In this document: piece after piece, positions 44,318 to 56,995 of the stretch
Numbering within the stretch: position 1 is the stretch's first letter
Layout: each line of letters opens with the position of its first letter
DNA from: Brachionus manjavacas
Lineage: Eukaryota; Rotifera; Eurotatoria; Ploima; Brachionidae
DNA length: 64,000 nt
Assembly: GCA_019054805.1 (NCBI GenBank)
Contig: JAHQIY010000001.1
Span: 2,494,501 to 2,558,500 of the forward strand
Direction: 5' to 3'
Made by a program: the position numbers and the translations under genes
Notes under the pieces: model-generated
The model's input: the letters and a program-made list of their open reading frames with translations, nothing else
What the model was told of the DNA's origin: nothing
The model's database searches: none

Positions 44318-45110
44318 CTATTCAAATTTTGAAACAAAATCTGTGTAAATTAAATTTATGTTTTTAAAAATTGAAAGCTTAAACGTTGAAAACTTCAATA
44401 TTGATCTCTTGATCACAAAGCAATTTATTAATCTTGAATAAAAATGTTCATAAGTTTTTTCTCCATTTTTTGATTTGGCCATTGGTTCTATTAGGTTATT
44501 GTTGTTCCTTAAAATATAATTCAAATTTCTTGAGTCATTTTTTAAATTTTCTTTTAGATTTAGCGGAGAATTGAAATATAATATAGATTTATAAGAGAAA
44601 GAGTACAACTAATATCTCTTCATTACCTACTCTAATCTTATCTAGATATTATTTTTTCCTATTTTTAAAAATCATGCAAAAAGTTTGTGACCAGTTTATA
44701 TCAATTCTGTTAAAAATACACCATTCATTTAAATTTTTTTTTGTAAAATTTAATTTTATCAAAACTTTTTCAAGGTCTTTTCAGAGATACTTATTGTTTT
44801 TTCATCTGCGAACATTTAGATAATTAAAATTTTAGATAAAAATGATTATCAAAAATAATAAATAGCAGTGGACCCAGAACAGATCCTTGCGGTACACCTA
44901 ATTTTAATTTCACAGGATTAAAAATTTCACTGCCAATTCTAACTATCTGAGATCTATTTTCAAAATAGTTTAAAAGAAGACCCAAAGAAGAATTATCAAA
45001 ACCGAAATGAAAAAGTTTTAAAAGTAATAAATTTGAATCAATAACATCAAAATAAAATAATTTAAAAAAACTTGCTGTCAATTGATATAACAAGCATGTA
45101 ATTAGTTGAC
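44318..45110 (-). pseudogene. LINE relic (reverse transcriptase fragment and C-terminal tail)
   Basis: At 44824-45093 the - strand reads SSLGLLLNYFENRSQIVRIG followed by LKLGVPQGSVLGPLLFII, the conserved RT block before YADD. At 44318-44608 it reads LNYILRNNNNLIEPMAKSKN followed by EHFYSRLINCFVI, the common C-terminal block of Jockey/CR1-like elements. The active-site and thumb regions between are deleted. Confidence 0.75.
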
Positions 45111-47241
45111 TTAAAAATTAAAAATTAACAAAAAATCTTTATCAAATTATTTTGAATAAAGAAATTAAATCTTTGATCTTGTCACTACATTTTATTTGAA
45201 CTTAAACTTTCTAGACTACATAAGATTTTTTTGCTCGATATTTCTTCCACTAAATTTTTGTTTAGGTGTCATTAGGTGATTTTCTCTTTAAAAAAATATC
45301 AATAAGAAATAAAAAATATCAGTTTAATGTCTTATGATGTTTAATATTGGAGGGAACATCAAATTTTAGATTCAAATTAGATCGAATTGATGAATTTTAA
45401 ATGGCTCGTATTTTATTTATTTTTTCAGTTATTTTATTTCTGCTTGCTGTATTTAATTAAAATTAAATTTCAAGTTAGAAATTTTAATTTCTGTTTAATA
45501 AATTGAAACAATGAAAAAAAATCGAAAATTTAATCGAAAAATAGATGAATTTTTTCGAAGATTATGCAATATGACTCTTCAAAAATTTTCTATTAATTTC
45601 TGGCAAATTGAAGCTTATTATCAATTTTAATGATCAAGCTCAAAAGTTATCATTAAAAGAAAAGTAATTTTTGAATTAAAATTAAAGTGCAGACACTAAA
45701 AGTTTAATTAAATTTACCTAAATTTTCCTTTATCAGTTTATCTTTAAGAAGCTAAAGCTTTTGAAAAAAAATATTCAAAATAAAAACTAAGCAAGTTAAG
45801 CAAAATAATAAAAAAAATGTAAAAAATAAAAAGATAAAGTAGAGTAATTTTTGGGTTAAAGCCATTTTAATTTTCCATTTGAAGACTAGCACATAAAAAA
45901 TAGAGTTCAATTTTTTTGTGTGTCAATAAATTATTTTATTTTAACATTCAAAAGAGCCATCCTTTTTTAATTTTTTTTAAATCTTTAATAAATCAAAATG
46001 AATCAATTAATTTTAGATTTTATGATACATCACTCAAAAGACGTCAAAGCTCTTTAATTTCTAAAAAAATTTTATTTTTGCAGGAATTTACGTAAAATAT
46101 TGTAAATTAAAATAAGTAAAAAATCATAAATTTATCAGATATTAGAAAAAATTTCAATACTTTACGTAAATTGCTGCAAAAATATCACTGTTTTCTTTTG
46201 AAAATTTGTTTGATTGCATATCAAATTATTTTGTTTAAAAAACATAAATAATAATACTAATTATTTTTCTTAAGCTATTAAGCTAATCCTTTAATTCCCA
46301 ACAATTCTTGTTAACACATTAGAAAACACTCTACATACGTTATATATTTAAACAAAAAACCGGAGAAATTGAGCCCAAAAGAGCTAACTTCAACCTCAAG
46401 TTTCCATGTCTCCAAAAAAGCAATTTTCATCAATTTTATAGAATCAAATTCCTAAAAATACAATCTCAATGAAAAATTTTCAAAAACAAATAAGTAAATA
46501 AAATAGAATTCATTTTTAAATAATGTTTTTATTTAAAAGCTAAGTCAAGCTTAAAAAAAATTAAGAAATCAAATAATAAATTAAGTGATTTCAATCATCG
46601 TTTAGTTTTACTTTACCATAAAAAATATTTTCCTAATTTTAAAGCTTACATTCTTTATATAAAAGCAAGTTCCGGGGTATACTCGTAAAATGAATTTAAA
46701 TTTTTGATTAAAAAAAAACATTCAAATCAGAGAGTATTTTTTCTCCTGAATATATTTAAAAATAATTAAATAGAAAAAAAAATCATCACTAAGAACCAAG
46801 TTTTTTATGAAAATAATTTTACAAAGATTTAAATTCTTATCATTTAATAACAAAACGAAATGTATGCTTTCGCTTATAAATGAAAAGTTTGCTGAGTTCT
46901 GGACAGATAAAACTTAAAAAGAAAAGACTCTACAATCAATTTTTACCAAGTTTTAAATTTAAAATTTTTGGAAAAAAACTCAGTAATTGATAAAATTTTT
47001 TTATTATCTAATTGCTTTTTTTATCTTTTAAAAGACACTTTTGCAGCACTTCTATAGAGTAGCGCTATGATTTTATTATTATTAAAATATTATAAATAAA
47101 ATTATTCAAAAATAAATGAAAGAACACAACTAAGTTGCAAATCGATTCATAAATATTTTTCATATTTTAACAAGTCTGAGCTGCAATTTTTTTCAGACAG
47201 ATAAACTAATATTATTTTGAAAAATTCATAATTAAAGACAA
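45111..47241. other. AT-rich intergenic upstream of EPS15
   Basis: No gene seen. Contains TTTACGTAAA-type motifs near 46087 and 46163 that recur elsewhere in the window. Confidence 0.5.
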
Positions 47242-50200
47242 TGGTCTCAGCTACACCCAGCATAGACGAAATAATAGAACGCCATCAGATTATTTATGAC
47301 ATTTATTTTTCTCAGGTGATAAATTATTTTTTTCCTTCGACAAAAAATAAATTGTTTTTGTGATTAAAGGCTGATGCAACAGGTAGCGGTTTTATCGGTG
47401 CTTATGATGCAAACAATTTCCTCAAACTCTCCAAGCTCTCATCAGATATTTTAAAAGATGTTTAAATTTTTTTTTTAATTTAATTTTTGTTTAAATTAAT
47501 TCTTTTTCAGATTTGGGATTTATCAGATCCGACAGGAAAAGGCTATTTGGACAGAAATGGCTTTTATCTGTGTCTGAAATTGGTCTCTTTGGCTCAGTCC
47601 AATCAAGCAGTTAAAATTGAAAATTTAGCTACTCCAACTCCTGCCCCTAAACTTGGCGAGCTAAGCTCTAACATAACTTCATTGATTAATCATGACGATC
47701 CATGGTACATTAGAGCATCGAGCAGGATTGCTTTTGACAAGATATTTGACTCTCTTTCACCTATTAGCAACAAACTAGCAGGCTCACGAGTGAAACCATT
47801 TTTACTCAAAAGTGGTCTGTCTGTGGACATATTGGGAAAAATTTGGGAGCTCAGCGATCTTGACCAAGATGGTCAATTGGACCGAGATGAATTTTTAATA
47901 TCGTCACAACTCATCCAAAAAGCGAAAGATGGAATGACCATACCTGACCAATTACCACCTAGTTTACTACCTTTTAAAATAAGACATTCACCTTCCAACA
48001 CGGGTGTCAATTTAGCTCAAAATGGATCATCAATAAACGAAGCTCAGACTTGGGTGGTAAATGTTGATGAAAAGACTAAAAGCGATGTTATATTTAATCA
48101 AATCGATTCAGATAATGATGGTTATGTGAATGGAAATGAGTGCAAGGATGTTTTTCTAAAAACTGGACTATCACCAAATATACTAGCAAATATTTGGTAA
48201 GTACTCATTTTGTATTTAATGTGATAAATTTTTTTTACGGTGATAAACGGTATATTATATTTAAAAAAAATAATAAAAAATGCTAAATTTGGTCAATATT
48301 ATTATTTTTTTTCTTGAAAGAAAATTTGATTTTATTTTAAAAGATTGAAAAAAACTTTTAATGCGATTCTATTCAAATGATAATAAGAAAACTGATGATT
48401 TTTTAATTAAATTTTTTTTTAATTTATGGAAATTTAAATTTAAGTCTTATTTACAAAATATCATGAAAATACAAAGTAAATTACAAAAATCATTAAGAAA
48501 ATTTTATTATTATAAAAAGGGAAATTAGCTAAAAAAAAATTAAATTTTAATAATTTTTATTGAATATTGTTGACCGAAATTGACGTAAATTGCGATAAAT
48601 TTCTGTAAAAAAAGAATAAAAAATCAATTAAAAAGGAAAAATGGATTTTTTATTTTAATATTAATTTTTTTTGTAACTTATGGAAATTAAAATTAACAAA
48701 AAAAATCTCACTTTATAAAGATAACCTTTTATTTTTTTTTATCTTTTATAAAAAAATCACTTAAAAATGTATATAAATTTCTTTAAAAAAATTTTCATTA
48801 TTTCCGTATTTTTACTCTTTTTAATTAAAATTTAACAAAAATTTACTTTAATTTACGAAAAAAAAGGTAAAAATTTTATTTTCTTTAAAAAAAAAAACTA
48901 AATAAAGACAAAAAATTTTTAAATGTTAAAATTTCGTTTTTTTTGGACATTTTGGTTTTTGCTATTTTTTACTATATTTTAGGAAAAAAATAGTAAATTT
49001 ACGTAAAATACCGAAAATTTATTAAATTTTACTTTGGTAATTTTACGTAAATTTACGATATTTTACGTAAAATATAGTAAAAAATAGTAAAATACAGATA
49101 TCGTAACACCACTGTAATTTTATTTTATTTTTTAAGATAATATTTCTTACATTTTTCAACCGTCTAAGTTTTGTTAAAAACATAAAACATATATTTTTTT
49201 TTTAAACAGAACTCTTTAGGTCTTTTCAAAGTAAACCCGGTTATTTAGATTATTTAGATTTAATCTATTAATTAAATCGTCTTAAATTTTATTTATATCT
49301 AAAACAGTTATTTAAATTTACCTAATTAACATCATTTAGTACTAATTTTTTTTGCTAATTTATAATATCAAATTCAGTTTTTTCGAAAAATCGCGGAAAA
49401 TTATTAATATAAACCGTTTTTTAGATTACGAAATTTTTCATAAAACATGGTAAAATATCGTGAATTCATCGGTTCGTAGCAGCACTGAATAAATGAATTT
49501 AACTAAAATTAGACTCCTTTAGTTGCCTCCTTTTTAATTATGATAAATAAGAGGAAACATATGTGGCTCTAGAATAACATTCATTGATGCATTAAGCATT
49601 CAAAAAATTAAATTAAAATGGTATTAATTTTATTTTGATTTAAAGGTATGCGGATAGTTATATTTTTAAATAAAAGATGGTTGAAATATTTGATTTTTTT
49701 AACTTAGCTCTTTTCTCTTTTTATAAAATAATAACAAATTTTTCTTAAGGGTAATTAATTGATTTGTTTCATGGGATAAAATTTTAATATCATCCGCACA
49801 ATTTCCAATTTTAATAAAATAGAAAAGTCTTCGTAAAAACACTTGAATGATGTTGATTCTTGAAAATGACAATTAATTAAAACAATTCTTATAAAAATTC
49901 TTGTTCTCCAAAATATTGAAAACATCAGTATAATATTTATTGATAAAATTTTTTTTTCTATGATTAAGAAAGTCGGCAACAATTTTATATTATAAGAATA
50001 ATTAATGTCCTATCAATCTTTAAAAAAAATTGAATAATACAACAATTAATTTTATCTTTTAATAAAGACATTTTTTAAATTTTGGCAAAAAATATTTTTT
50101 AAAATTCACCCTTTCAGATTAGTTTTTTCTAATAGGGCTTTGTGTGACATCGGCTTTACGGGAAGACTGAACCACGAGCAATTCGCTTTAGCGATGCATT

Positions 50201-51399
50201 TTGTGAATAAAAAGCTTTCCACTGGTCTTGACCCTCCTGTTGAGCTTTCACCTGAGATGGTACCGCCATCGCTTCGACCAAAACCACTCCAAACCGAAGA
50301 AACCTATGGAAGCAAAGAATTCGAAGAGCTCCAGACCCAAGTTACCGAATTACAGCGTGAAAAACTATTCTATGAACAAAGAGCAGGTGAACACGAGGCC
50401 CAAACCCGCCAAAAAAGGACCGAACTGACCAATTTGGAATTGGAAATGGAATCCATTTACAAAACAATTCAAGAAAGAGAACTAAACAAAATCGAAGAAA
50501 ACAAAAAGCTTGGTGACATGGAGGACAAATTGGCTAAAATGGCAAACCAACTCAGCGATTTGAAGTCAAAATTTGAACAAGAAAATTTCGAAATAAACCA
50601 GCTGAGATCGAACATTGTTCAAATGAACCAGGCACAATTCAAAAGTCAAGATTTGCCAGAGATTAAACACACCATTCAAGCCCTGCAGCATGAACAAGCT
50701 ACTTTGGAGCAAAAAAAAATTTCCAATTTAAAGACTTTATCTGATTTGAATTCGGACATAGCAACAAATCAGACCCAGGTTGACTTAAACAGATCCAAAA
50801 TTACTTTGCTCAAAAAACTAGAATCAAATTTGAACAAGTTGACAAAAGAGTATGACATGTGTGGTTCAATGAACGAGGTGAGTGAAGAAATAACAAGACT
50901 TGAGACCGAGAATAGGCAATTGGAAATGGAAATAACCAAACCTAGTGAAATAGAAGATCCATTTAAGACCCAAGACCCATTCACTGCTAAGGACATATTC
51001 ACAGACCCATTTAACAGTACATCCGCAGACGTATCTAATCCTTTCCCAGATGATCCATTTTCTGGCAATGAAAATCTAGATCCATTCACTCAGGCTTTTG
51101 ATCCATTCAAAGCCGAGTCTAAGCCGAAAATTTCTGTACCTCCGCCAAGACCAGCGCCGCCCAGACCACAAACACCAAGTCTGAAGCCGGCTAAAAAACC
51201 AACCGATTTTACCCAAAGACCACAATCTGCCATGGACTTTACCAACAGTGCATTGAGTGCAGCCAAAATGGATTTGTTCAATAATTTCGACCCATTCGCT
51301 TCTGGTCCCAATAAATCAGATCCGTTTGGAACTTTTGATTGGGCCACAACAGATACCAATGGATCAAAACAAAAAGATCCGTTTGACCCTTTCGCTTGA
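47242..51399 (+). CDS. eps15: EPS15 / EPS15L1 endocytic adaptor
   Basis: A clathrin-coated-pit scaffold linking AP-2 and ubiquitinated or NPF-bearing cargo. Four exons: 47242-47316, 47370-47459, 47511-48196, 50136-51399. All junctions are GT-AG and in phase, giving 704 residues. Three EH domains lie in order: residues ~10-90 (IWDLSDPTGKGYLD), ~125-215 (IWELSDLDQDGQLDRDEF, a good EF-hand loop) and ~247-345 (DSDNDGYVNGNE, with IW and ALCDIGFTGRLNHEQF joined across intron 3). A coiled coil of ~180 residues follows (ELQTQVTELQREKL onward). The C-terminal ~150 residues hold ten DPF motifs (AP-2 appendage ligands), one NPF and a proline-rich PPPRPAPPRP SH3 ligand. No ubiquitin-interacting motif is visible; the protein ends DPFDPFA. 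Confidence 0.95.
48197..50135. other. EPS15 intron 3
   Basis: A 1.9-kb intron. The donor is GTAAGT. The acceptor TTTTTTCTAATAG keeps the frame, whereas the CTTTCAG 18 bp upstream would introduce a stop. The interior is A/T with several ACGTAAA-type palindromic motifs (48580-49095). No gene. Confidence 0.75.
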
Positions 51400-51679
51400 C
51401 AATTTTAGCTTTAAAAATTAAATGAATCAAACTAGTCGAGAGTTTATTTTGTTTTTATTAATATATTAATAAACCTATATTTTATTATCCAAAACTTTCA
51501 GATAAAGAGTTAAAATGAATGAGAATTTTTTTACAAATTTAGAATAAAAATTTTAAATAAATGATTTTTTTTCTAATTTAAATCGCCAGTAATTTGGCGA
51601 TAATAAATAGATTTGATTGAGAAAAAAAATATTTTTTATGTGACATAGATGTTTTCTGTGTTTAATTAGTTTTTAAAAA
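51400..51679. other. EPS15 3' flank and CHIC upstream region
   Basis: Only 280 bp separate the two genes. Several AATAAA-like signals lie at 51469-51600. Confidence 0.5.
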
Positions 51680-52153
51680 ATGTCGGAAAAATCAAATCGG
51701 AAAAATTATCAGAACCGACAGGACGTGTTTGTCAAAGATCCGATTATTATTCGAGGCGTTCAGAACAAGGCAATATTCGGCCTATCCAGCCAGTTTAATG
51801 AAGAGTTTCCCTCTCAACTAAATGGAATTCTAGCACCAGAAGAATTCCGGGACACTGTTTCCCAAATAAACAAAATACTTAGCAAACAATTGGAGAATAA
51901 TTTCAAATGGCTGATCATAGGTTCTATTTTTTGTTGCTGTACCTTTGGTTGCTCAATACTTCCAGTAGTGGTTATAAACAATAAAGCACGAGTGTCTATC
52001 AAAAAATTACTCTACATCGAAAATCACAGATTGTACTCTAAACTTGGCATAGAATGGAAATTGTCCAAAGTTAAATGCGATTCAAACGCATTGATGGAAT
52101 ATGTAATTAAAATTGATTTTGCACCTACTATTTCTCTTTATCAACCTGTTTAA
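51680..52153 (+). CDS. chic2: CHIC family cysteine-rich hydrophobic domain protein
   Basis: A 157-residue single-exon protein of the CHIC1/CHIC2 (GOLGA7-ERF4-like) family: palmitoylated peripheral proteins of the plasma membrane and secretory vesicles. Diagnostic features, N to C: IIIRGVQNKAIFGLSSQFNE (18-41), FPSQLNGILAPEEF (43-56), the palmitoylation motif FKWLIIGSIFCCCTFGCSIL with Cys85-87 and Cys91, then SIKKLLYIENHRLYSKLGIE and WKLSKVKCDSNALMEYVIKI. Length is close to vertebrate CHIC2 and all blocks are present. The choice between CHIC1 and CHIC2 is not meaningful at this distance. ATG context is AAAAAATG. Confidence 0.93.
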   Translation: MSEKSNRKNYQNRQDVFVKDPIIIRGVQNKAIFGLSSQFNEEFPSQLNGILAPEEFRDTVSQINKILSKQLENNFKWLIIGSIFCCCTFGCSILPVVVINNKARVSIKKLLYIENHRLYSKLGIEWKLSKVKCDSNALMEYVIKIDFAPTISLYQPV

Positions 52154-55094
52154 AAGAGTTCTATTAAAACTCACTTTGACTTTTGACATTTAAAAACTCA
52201 CTTACTTTTTTGTTTCTCGTTGTATCTCATGTCTTTAAAACTGTTTAAAACGTATTAAATTGTTGTATTATGAATAAATTAAATAAAATTTGCTCGATTT
52301 TTAAAATTCATTTCCTGGAATCAGCACCTAAGTTTTCTAAGTGTCAAGTGTCACTTTTGAGAAAAAACAATGATAATTTTGTTTTGATTTTGTTTGAAAG
52401 TTTTAATAAAAAATCAATTATGAGTCTACTGTTAATTATCATGTAAATGGTGTACAGCACAGTTTTTTTTAATTTTATTTGGCAACTTATTTTTTTATCG
52501 AGAAATTTTTTTTAAGATGGATGAAATTTTCAATTTTTTTTAATTTCAGCTATCAATATATTTTCAGCTTATGTCTTAGAATGGTTTGTGAGAATCCTCA
52601 TTCTTATTTTTACTAGAGAATTTACTTTAACTTAAAACACCATGCATATGCTTTGAAACATGCAAAAGAGAGATAAATTTGTCGCGTAGGATAAATTTAA
52701 AAACTCAATTAGAAACGCTAGCTGATGCTATCCGCCATGTGAGAGTTTTTACAAAACTAAGCAATTTTAACAAAACGACGGTTTTCAACTATTCAAGGCA
52801 AAAAAATTATAAATAAAATGAATCTTTTATGAAGCCTTCCATAATTTGAAATAAAATCGTTTCAAAATTTAGAAGCCAATAAAGAAAAACTTAATTTGCT
52901 TTGGATGCAAAAAAACAGGTCATAAGATTTCGTAATGTAGACTGAATAACAATATCAATAATCTTTAACTAAATCGTAATAAAAGTAGAGTTAATATGGT
53001 TGAGGATGTAAACATTGATTTAGACGATCTAAAAGAAAGACAGAATTTACACATGTAACAAAGGAAACCTTTTATATTTTCAACTATAGAAGGAAATACA
53101 GTAATAATGGCACTAAATAGCGGATCTAGATCTATACTAAGCAAATATTTTGTGGAAAGGAATAAAATAACCATAAAGGAGTCTGACATTAGAATCAGAA
53201 CAATATTATTTTATTGATCTTCTTTTCGAGTTACCGTTTACTAAAGAACGATTTCATTTAGAAGATTTTCTTTGAAAAAATCGATCTTTTCAAACACTAT
53301 TTCGAAAAAAAATCTCAAAATAAATAAATTTAAAGATTTAAATTCGATTTAATCATTTTGTTAAGAAAAAAAAATTTAAATTAATTAATTTTTAAATCTA
53401 TTTTAAATCTAGATGAGTTAAATATGTATTTTTTTTATTAATCTCTACTTTTAAGCATCCAATATAATTATTGGGAAAAAACGAAATTTTCTTTTTAATG
53501 ACAATAAAAGAACTAAAATTTAAAAATTTTAATGAACCTTTTTCAAAAAAATTTTTTTTGTTTATGAAATTCAAATTAAAAGTAAAAGAAACAAAGTTAA
53601 ATAAAAAAAAAAAATTAAAGATAAGATAATACAGTGCTTTTTTTGATAAAAGGTCTAGTACGTAATTTTACGTAATTAAATATTAATTTTAGTAAGTTTT
53701 TGTAAGCCTACGATAAAAAACGTAAATTTTAGTAAACAAAATAATGTAAAATAAAAAAAACTAGATACAAAGTTTTCAAAGAAACTTAAAATAAAAAAAT
53801 TTAAAAGCGAAAAATTTTATTTATTACCGTTTTATTTTTGATTGATAAATATAAATTAATTTTTTTTCCTCTTGATTGCTCTTTGATTATGAAGCGATCA
53901 GCCTTACAAAATTGCTGTATCAGCGAAAGATGAGTCTGCTTGAAAGTATTTAGCAACTTCAACAATTTTTATATTTATTATTATTATTTATATCAATTAA
54001 TATATTATATCAATTTTTATTTATTATTTTTATTTTTATAATTTTTATATTAACTTCAAATATTTATTCTCCCAGTTGATTTTTTTAAAGTTTCAATAAT
54101 TGTGAATTAATGTACCATTTATATATCAAAACTAGTAATTTTACCATAACCAGAACAAATTTATTGCTAATTAATTTCGGCCATGAAAAAAATCATTGTG
54201 TAAATATCATCTTCTTTCAATTTTGAAGGAATTTGTGAGTCTTGATCAAACGATTTTATTATTATTATCATCCTAATATTGACAGCAAATGACAACAAAC
54301 ACTTAAAAAGAAGAGGCAGTAGTTCATATCTAAGCATGCTTTTGATGAAAACTGAAAATTAAAAAATCCATTTTGTGTGTCAAATTTTTGATTTTGATAT
54401 TTCATGCATTTTCTTTATATTAAACAAGAGTTAGAAATAAAAGAAATTAAATTAAATTTACTTTGGTAATTTTGTTTTGTTTAAATTTAATTTAGTTTAA
54501 AATAAAAATTTTGGAATAATTTTGTAAAATTGAATTTTTAAAATTTTCAAAATTAAAAAAAAAAATGAAGAATTAAAAAAAAACTTTCCAAATTAATTTT
54601 AATTTAAATTTTAAAAAATTTATACCGGTGATCTTTAACATTGCAGTTGGTATTGGTAAATTTTAGTTGGTACTTTTACTATTTCTTTATATAAAAAAAA
54701 TTTATAGATTTAATAATGTGAACGCAATATGAGGCGCTTTATATCATTATGTTCAGTTTTTGGAGCAATCTGCAAATTTACAGGAATTTAATTTAAATAC
54801 ATTTTAAAGTTAAATGCACTTCAATTGATTTTTTTTTAAATTATTTGAATCGCTTCTTTAATTTAGTAAAAAAATAAAATTCAGATTAAAATATTAATAG
54901 ATATTCTTGCTGATATTTACATAAATTTTATAAATTCTTATCAACAATTTTTTTAAATTTGAATTGATATCAAAGCTGAATAATAATTAACTTTTAGAGA
55001 ATAAATTATTTTGAGTTTTATAAGTATCAATTTAACATACATATAGTCTTTAAAAAAAAAGAGTCTTTATACCTTGAGAAATTTTATTGTAAAA
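52154..55094. other. AT-rich intergenic with a retroelement protease scrap
   Basis: A poly(A) signal for CHIC is likely near 52272 (AATAAA). Apart from the fragment at 52990-53215 and ACGTAA-type motifs near 53660-53735, nothing is recognised in this 2.9 kb. Confidence 0.5.
52990..53215 (+). pseudogene. Possible Gypsy aspartic protease fragment
   Basis: The + strand frame reads VEDVNIDLDDLKERQNLHM, a stop, then FIFSTIEGNTVIMALNSGSR and SILSKYFVERNKI. This resembles the flap-proximal part of a retroelement aspartic protease, with Asn in place of the catalytic Asp of DSGA/S. Short and damaged, so tentative. Confidence 0.45.
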
Positions 55095-56116
55095 ATGATT
55101 CAAAAAATAATTTTAAATACTATAACCGGATTATATTTGCTACTGCACGGAATAATTTCGGGTATTGTAAAGCAGGTTCTACCTTACACATACAGATGCA
55201 AAAGCGTAAAGAATGAACTGGTGCTAGTTACTGGCTCAGGTAGTGGTATTGGTAAATTGATGGCCAAGAAATTTGCGCTCTTAGGCGCAAAAATAATATG
55301 TGTCGACATAAACCAAACCGCTAATTCAAAAACTTGTGCTGAGATAAAAAACGAAGGTGGTGACGCTGTAGCCTTCAAATGTGATCTAAGCAAAAGAGAA
55401 GAAATTTACAGTCTTGCTGACAATGTAATAAAAAATGTAGGGTATCCGAACATATTGGTAAATAATGCCGGAATTGTGACTGGCAAAAAATTTTTAGACT
55501 CACCAGACGAAATGATTGAAAAAACTTTTCAAGTTAATACACTTTCTCATTTCTGGGTAAGATAAAAATTTAGAAAGAAAGAAAAAAAAGTTTATTTATT
55601 TTTAAAAAAGTTGGCTAAAAAATTTCTTCCAAATATGATTGAAAAAAATCATGGTCATTTAGTTACAATTGCGAGCTGTGCCGGAATGTTTGGGGCTGCT
55701 GGACTAGTGGATTATTGTTCATCAAAATTTGCAGCAGTTGGATTTGATGAGGCTTTGAGAAATGAGCTCCTGCGAATAGAAAAAACCGGGGTTAAAACAA
55801 CAGTTGTTTGTCCGAATGTTATCAATACTGGAATGTTTCAAGGCTTTAAAGTTGAAGGCCTTCCACTTCTTGATCCTGAATATGTGGCAGATAAAGTAGT
55901 TGAAGCTGTCTTAACTAACCAAGAGCTTTTGATGTTACCACGAATGACTTATTTTCTTTGGTGCTTGAAGACGTAAAATTTGACCAAGTTATTTTTGTGA
56001 TTTTTATGAAACTTTATTTTAGAATATTGCCTTACAAATTCGCTTGTTTCTTGGACAAAGATGTAATGGGACTATGTCATTCAATGGACCAATTTGTAGG
56101 CCGAAAATCTGACTAA
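55095..56116 (+). CDS. SDR16C / RDH10-type short-chain dehydrogenase
   Basis: An NAD(P)-dependent oxidoreductase, probably acting on retinol or other lipid alcohols at the ER membrane (family knowledge). Three exons: 55095-55556, 55611-55972, 56023-56116. Introns are 54 and 50 nt and phases are consistent, giving 305 residues. The start is the first ATG; the frame is open upstream without one. Residues 5-30 are a hydrophobic membrane anchor. The Rossmann motif is TGSGSGIG (46-53), with NNAG at about 130, catalytic Ser176 in IASCAG, and Tyr189/Lys193 in DYCSSK. The C-terminus ends MDQFVGRKSD, typical of the SDR16C group. Which vertebrate paralogue (RDH10, SDR16C5, HSD17B11-like) is closest cannot be settled by eye. 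Confidence 0.92.
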
Positions 56117-56769
56117 TTTTTAAGTGAATTTTCTCAATTTTATTTAGTACACTTAGAATTTTTAGACTACTAAATATTTTATCAAAAAAATTCAACACCT
56201 TCTAGTAAAATTTTAGTAAAATAAAAAAAGCTTTAATAAATTAAAATTTTTATTAATTTTTATCAAAATTCTAAATTTTAAATAATGCCATTGTTTTTTC
56301 AGATCAAAACTTTCAAAATCTCAAAACTTTTGAGATTTTTTATCAATTTAAAATATAAAATGCGTCTCAATCTTATATATCTAGATAATAATATCAAATT
56401 CTTTTTAGAATTTATCTTTTAAATAGATAAATTCCGACAAATAACAAAATTTACACAATTTTGAAACATTTTTACATTTTATTAATCAAAGATCTGAAAA
56501 AAAGTTAATTTTAAGTTAAAAAAATTGAAATTTTGTTTCATGTATTCGAAGCATGGGATGTTAGAAATATTAGGGTTCATTTTAATCTTCACAAATTTGT
56601 ACATCTTTCAATAATAAAAAATGGCAAGCAGTAATTTATAAAAGTATATTCTTAATTTTAATCTTTAAGAATACAAACCATTTACTTTTTTTTTTTTATT
56701 TATTTAGAAAAAATAAATGAACAAAAATGTGAATCATAATTATACAAAAAAATATTAAAAATATTTGCA
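56117..56769. other. AT-rich spacer
   Basis: No gene seen. Confidence 0.5.
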
Positions 56770-56995
56770 TTACTCTTTTTTTTTTGATGGTTGATAAATT
56801 TCATTTTGATTACTTATTACTCGAACTGTATGAAAAGCTTGGTAGGATGGAATTGTGTTTATTGCTTTAGATTTTTCCTTTACCGCGAGTCTTTTTTTGT
56901 AATTCAAGTTCGATTTCTAAGGCGTCGTTTTCTGTTGCATCGAAATTTTCTATAGCATTTCTTAAAATCGAACTAGAACTTGAAACTGTTGTCAT
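56770..56995 (-). CDS. Possible small unrecognised gene with a one-base frame break
   Basis: From the ATG at 56993-56995 the - strand encodes a 42-residue acidic helix-like peptide (SSILRNAIENFDATENDALE, then LELQKKTRGKGKI) ending at 56867. A one-base shift at the A-run near 56873-56877 opens directly into KSKAINTIPSYQAFHTVRVI, SNQNEIYQPSKKKE and TAA at 56770. Together this is about 76 residues of normal-looking, less AT-biased coding sequence. It could be a real small protein gene with a homopolymer sequencing error, or a decayed gene. No family recognised. Confidence 0.4.

Noticed and set aside
49755..49982. Frame inside EPS15 intron 3 as an extra exon
   Set aside because: Wrong strand, and exons 3 and 4 join perfectly in phase within EH domain 3.
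50117..50135. CTTTCAG acceptor 18 bp upstream of EPS15 exon 4
   Set aside because: Using it makes a TGA at the junction; the next AG (CTAATAG) keeps the EH domain intact.
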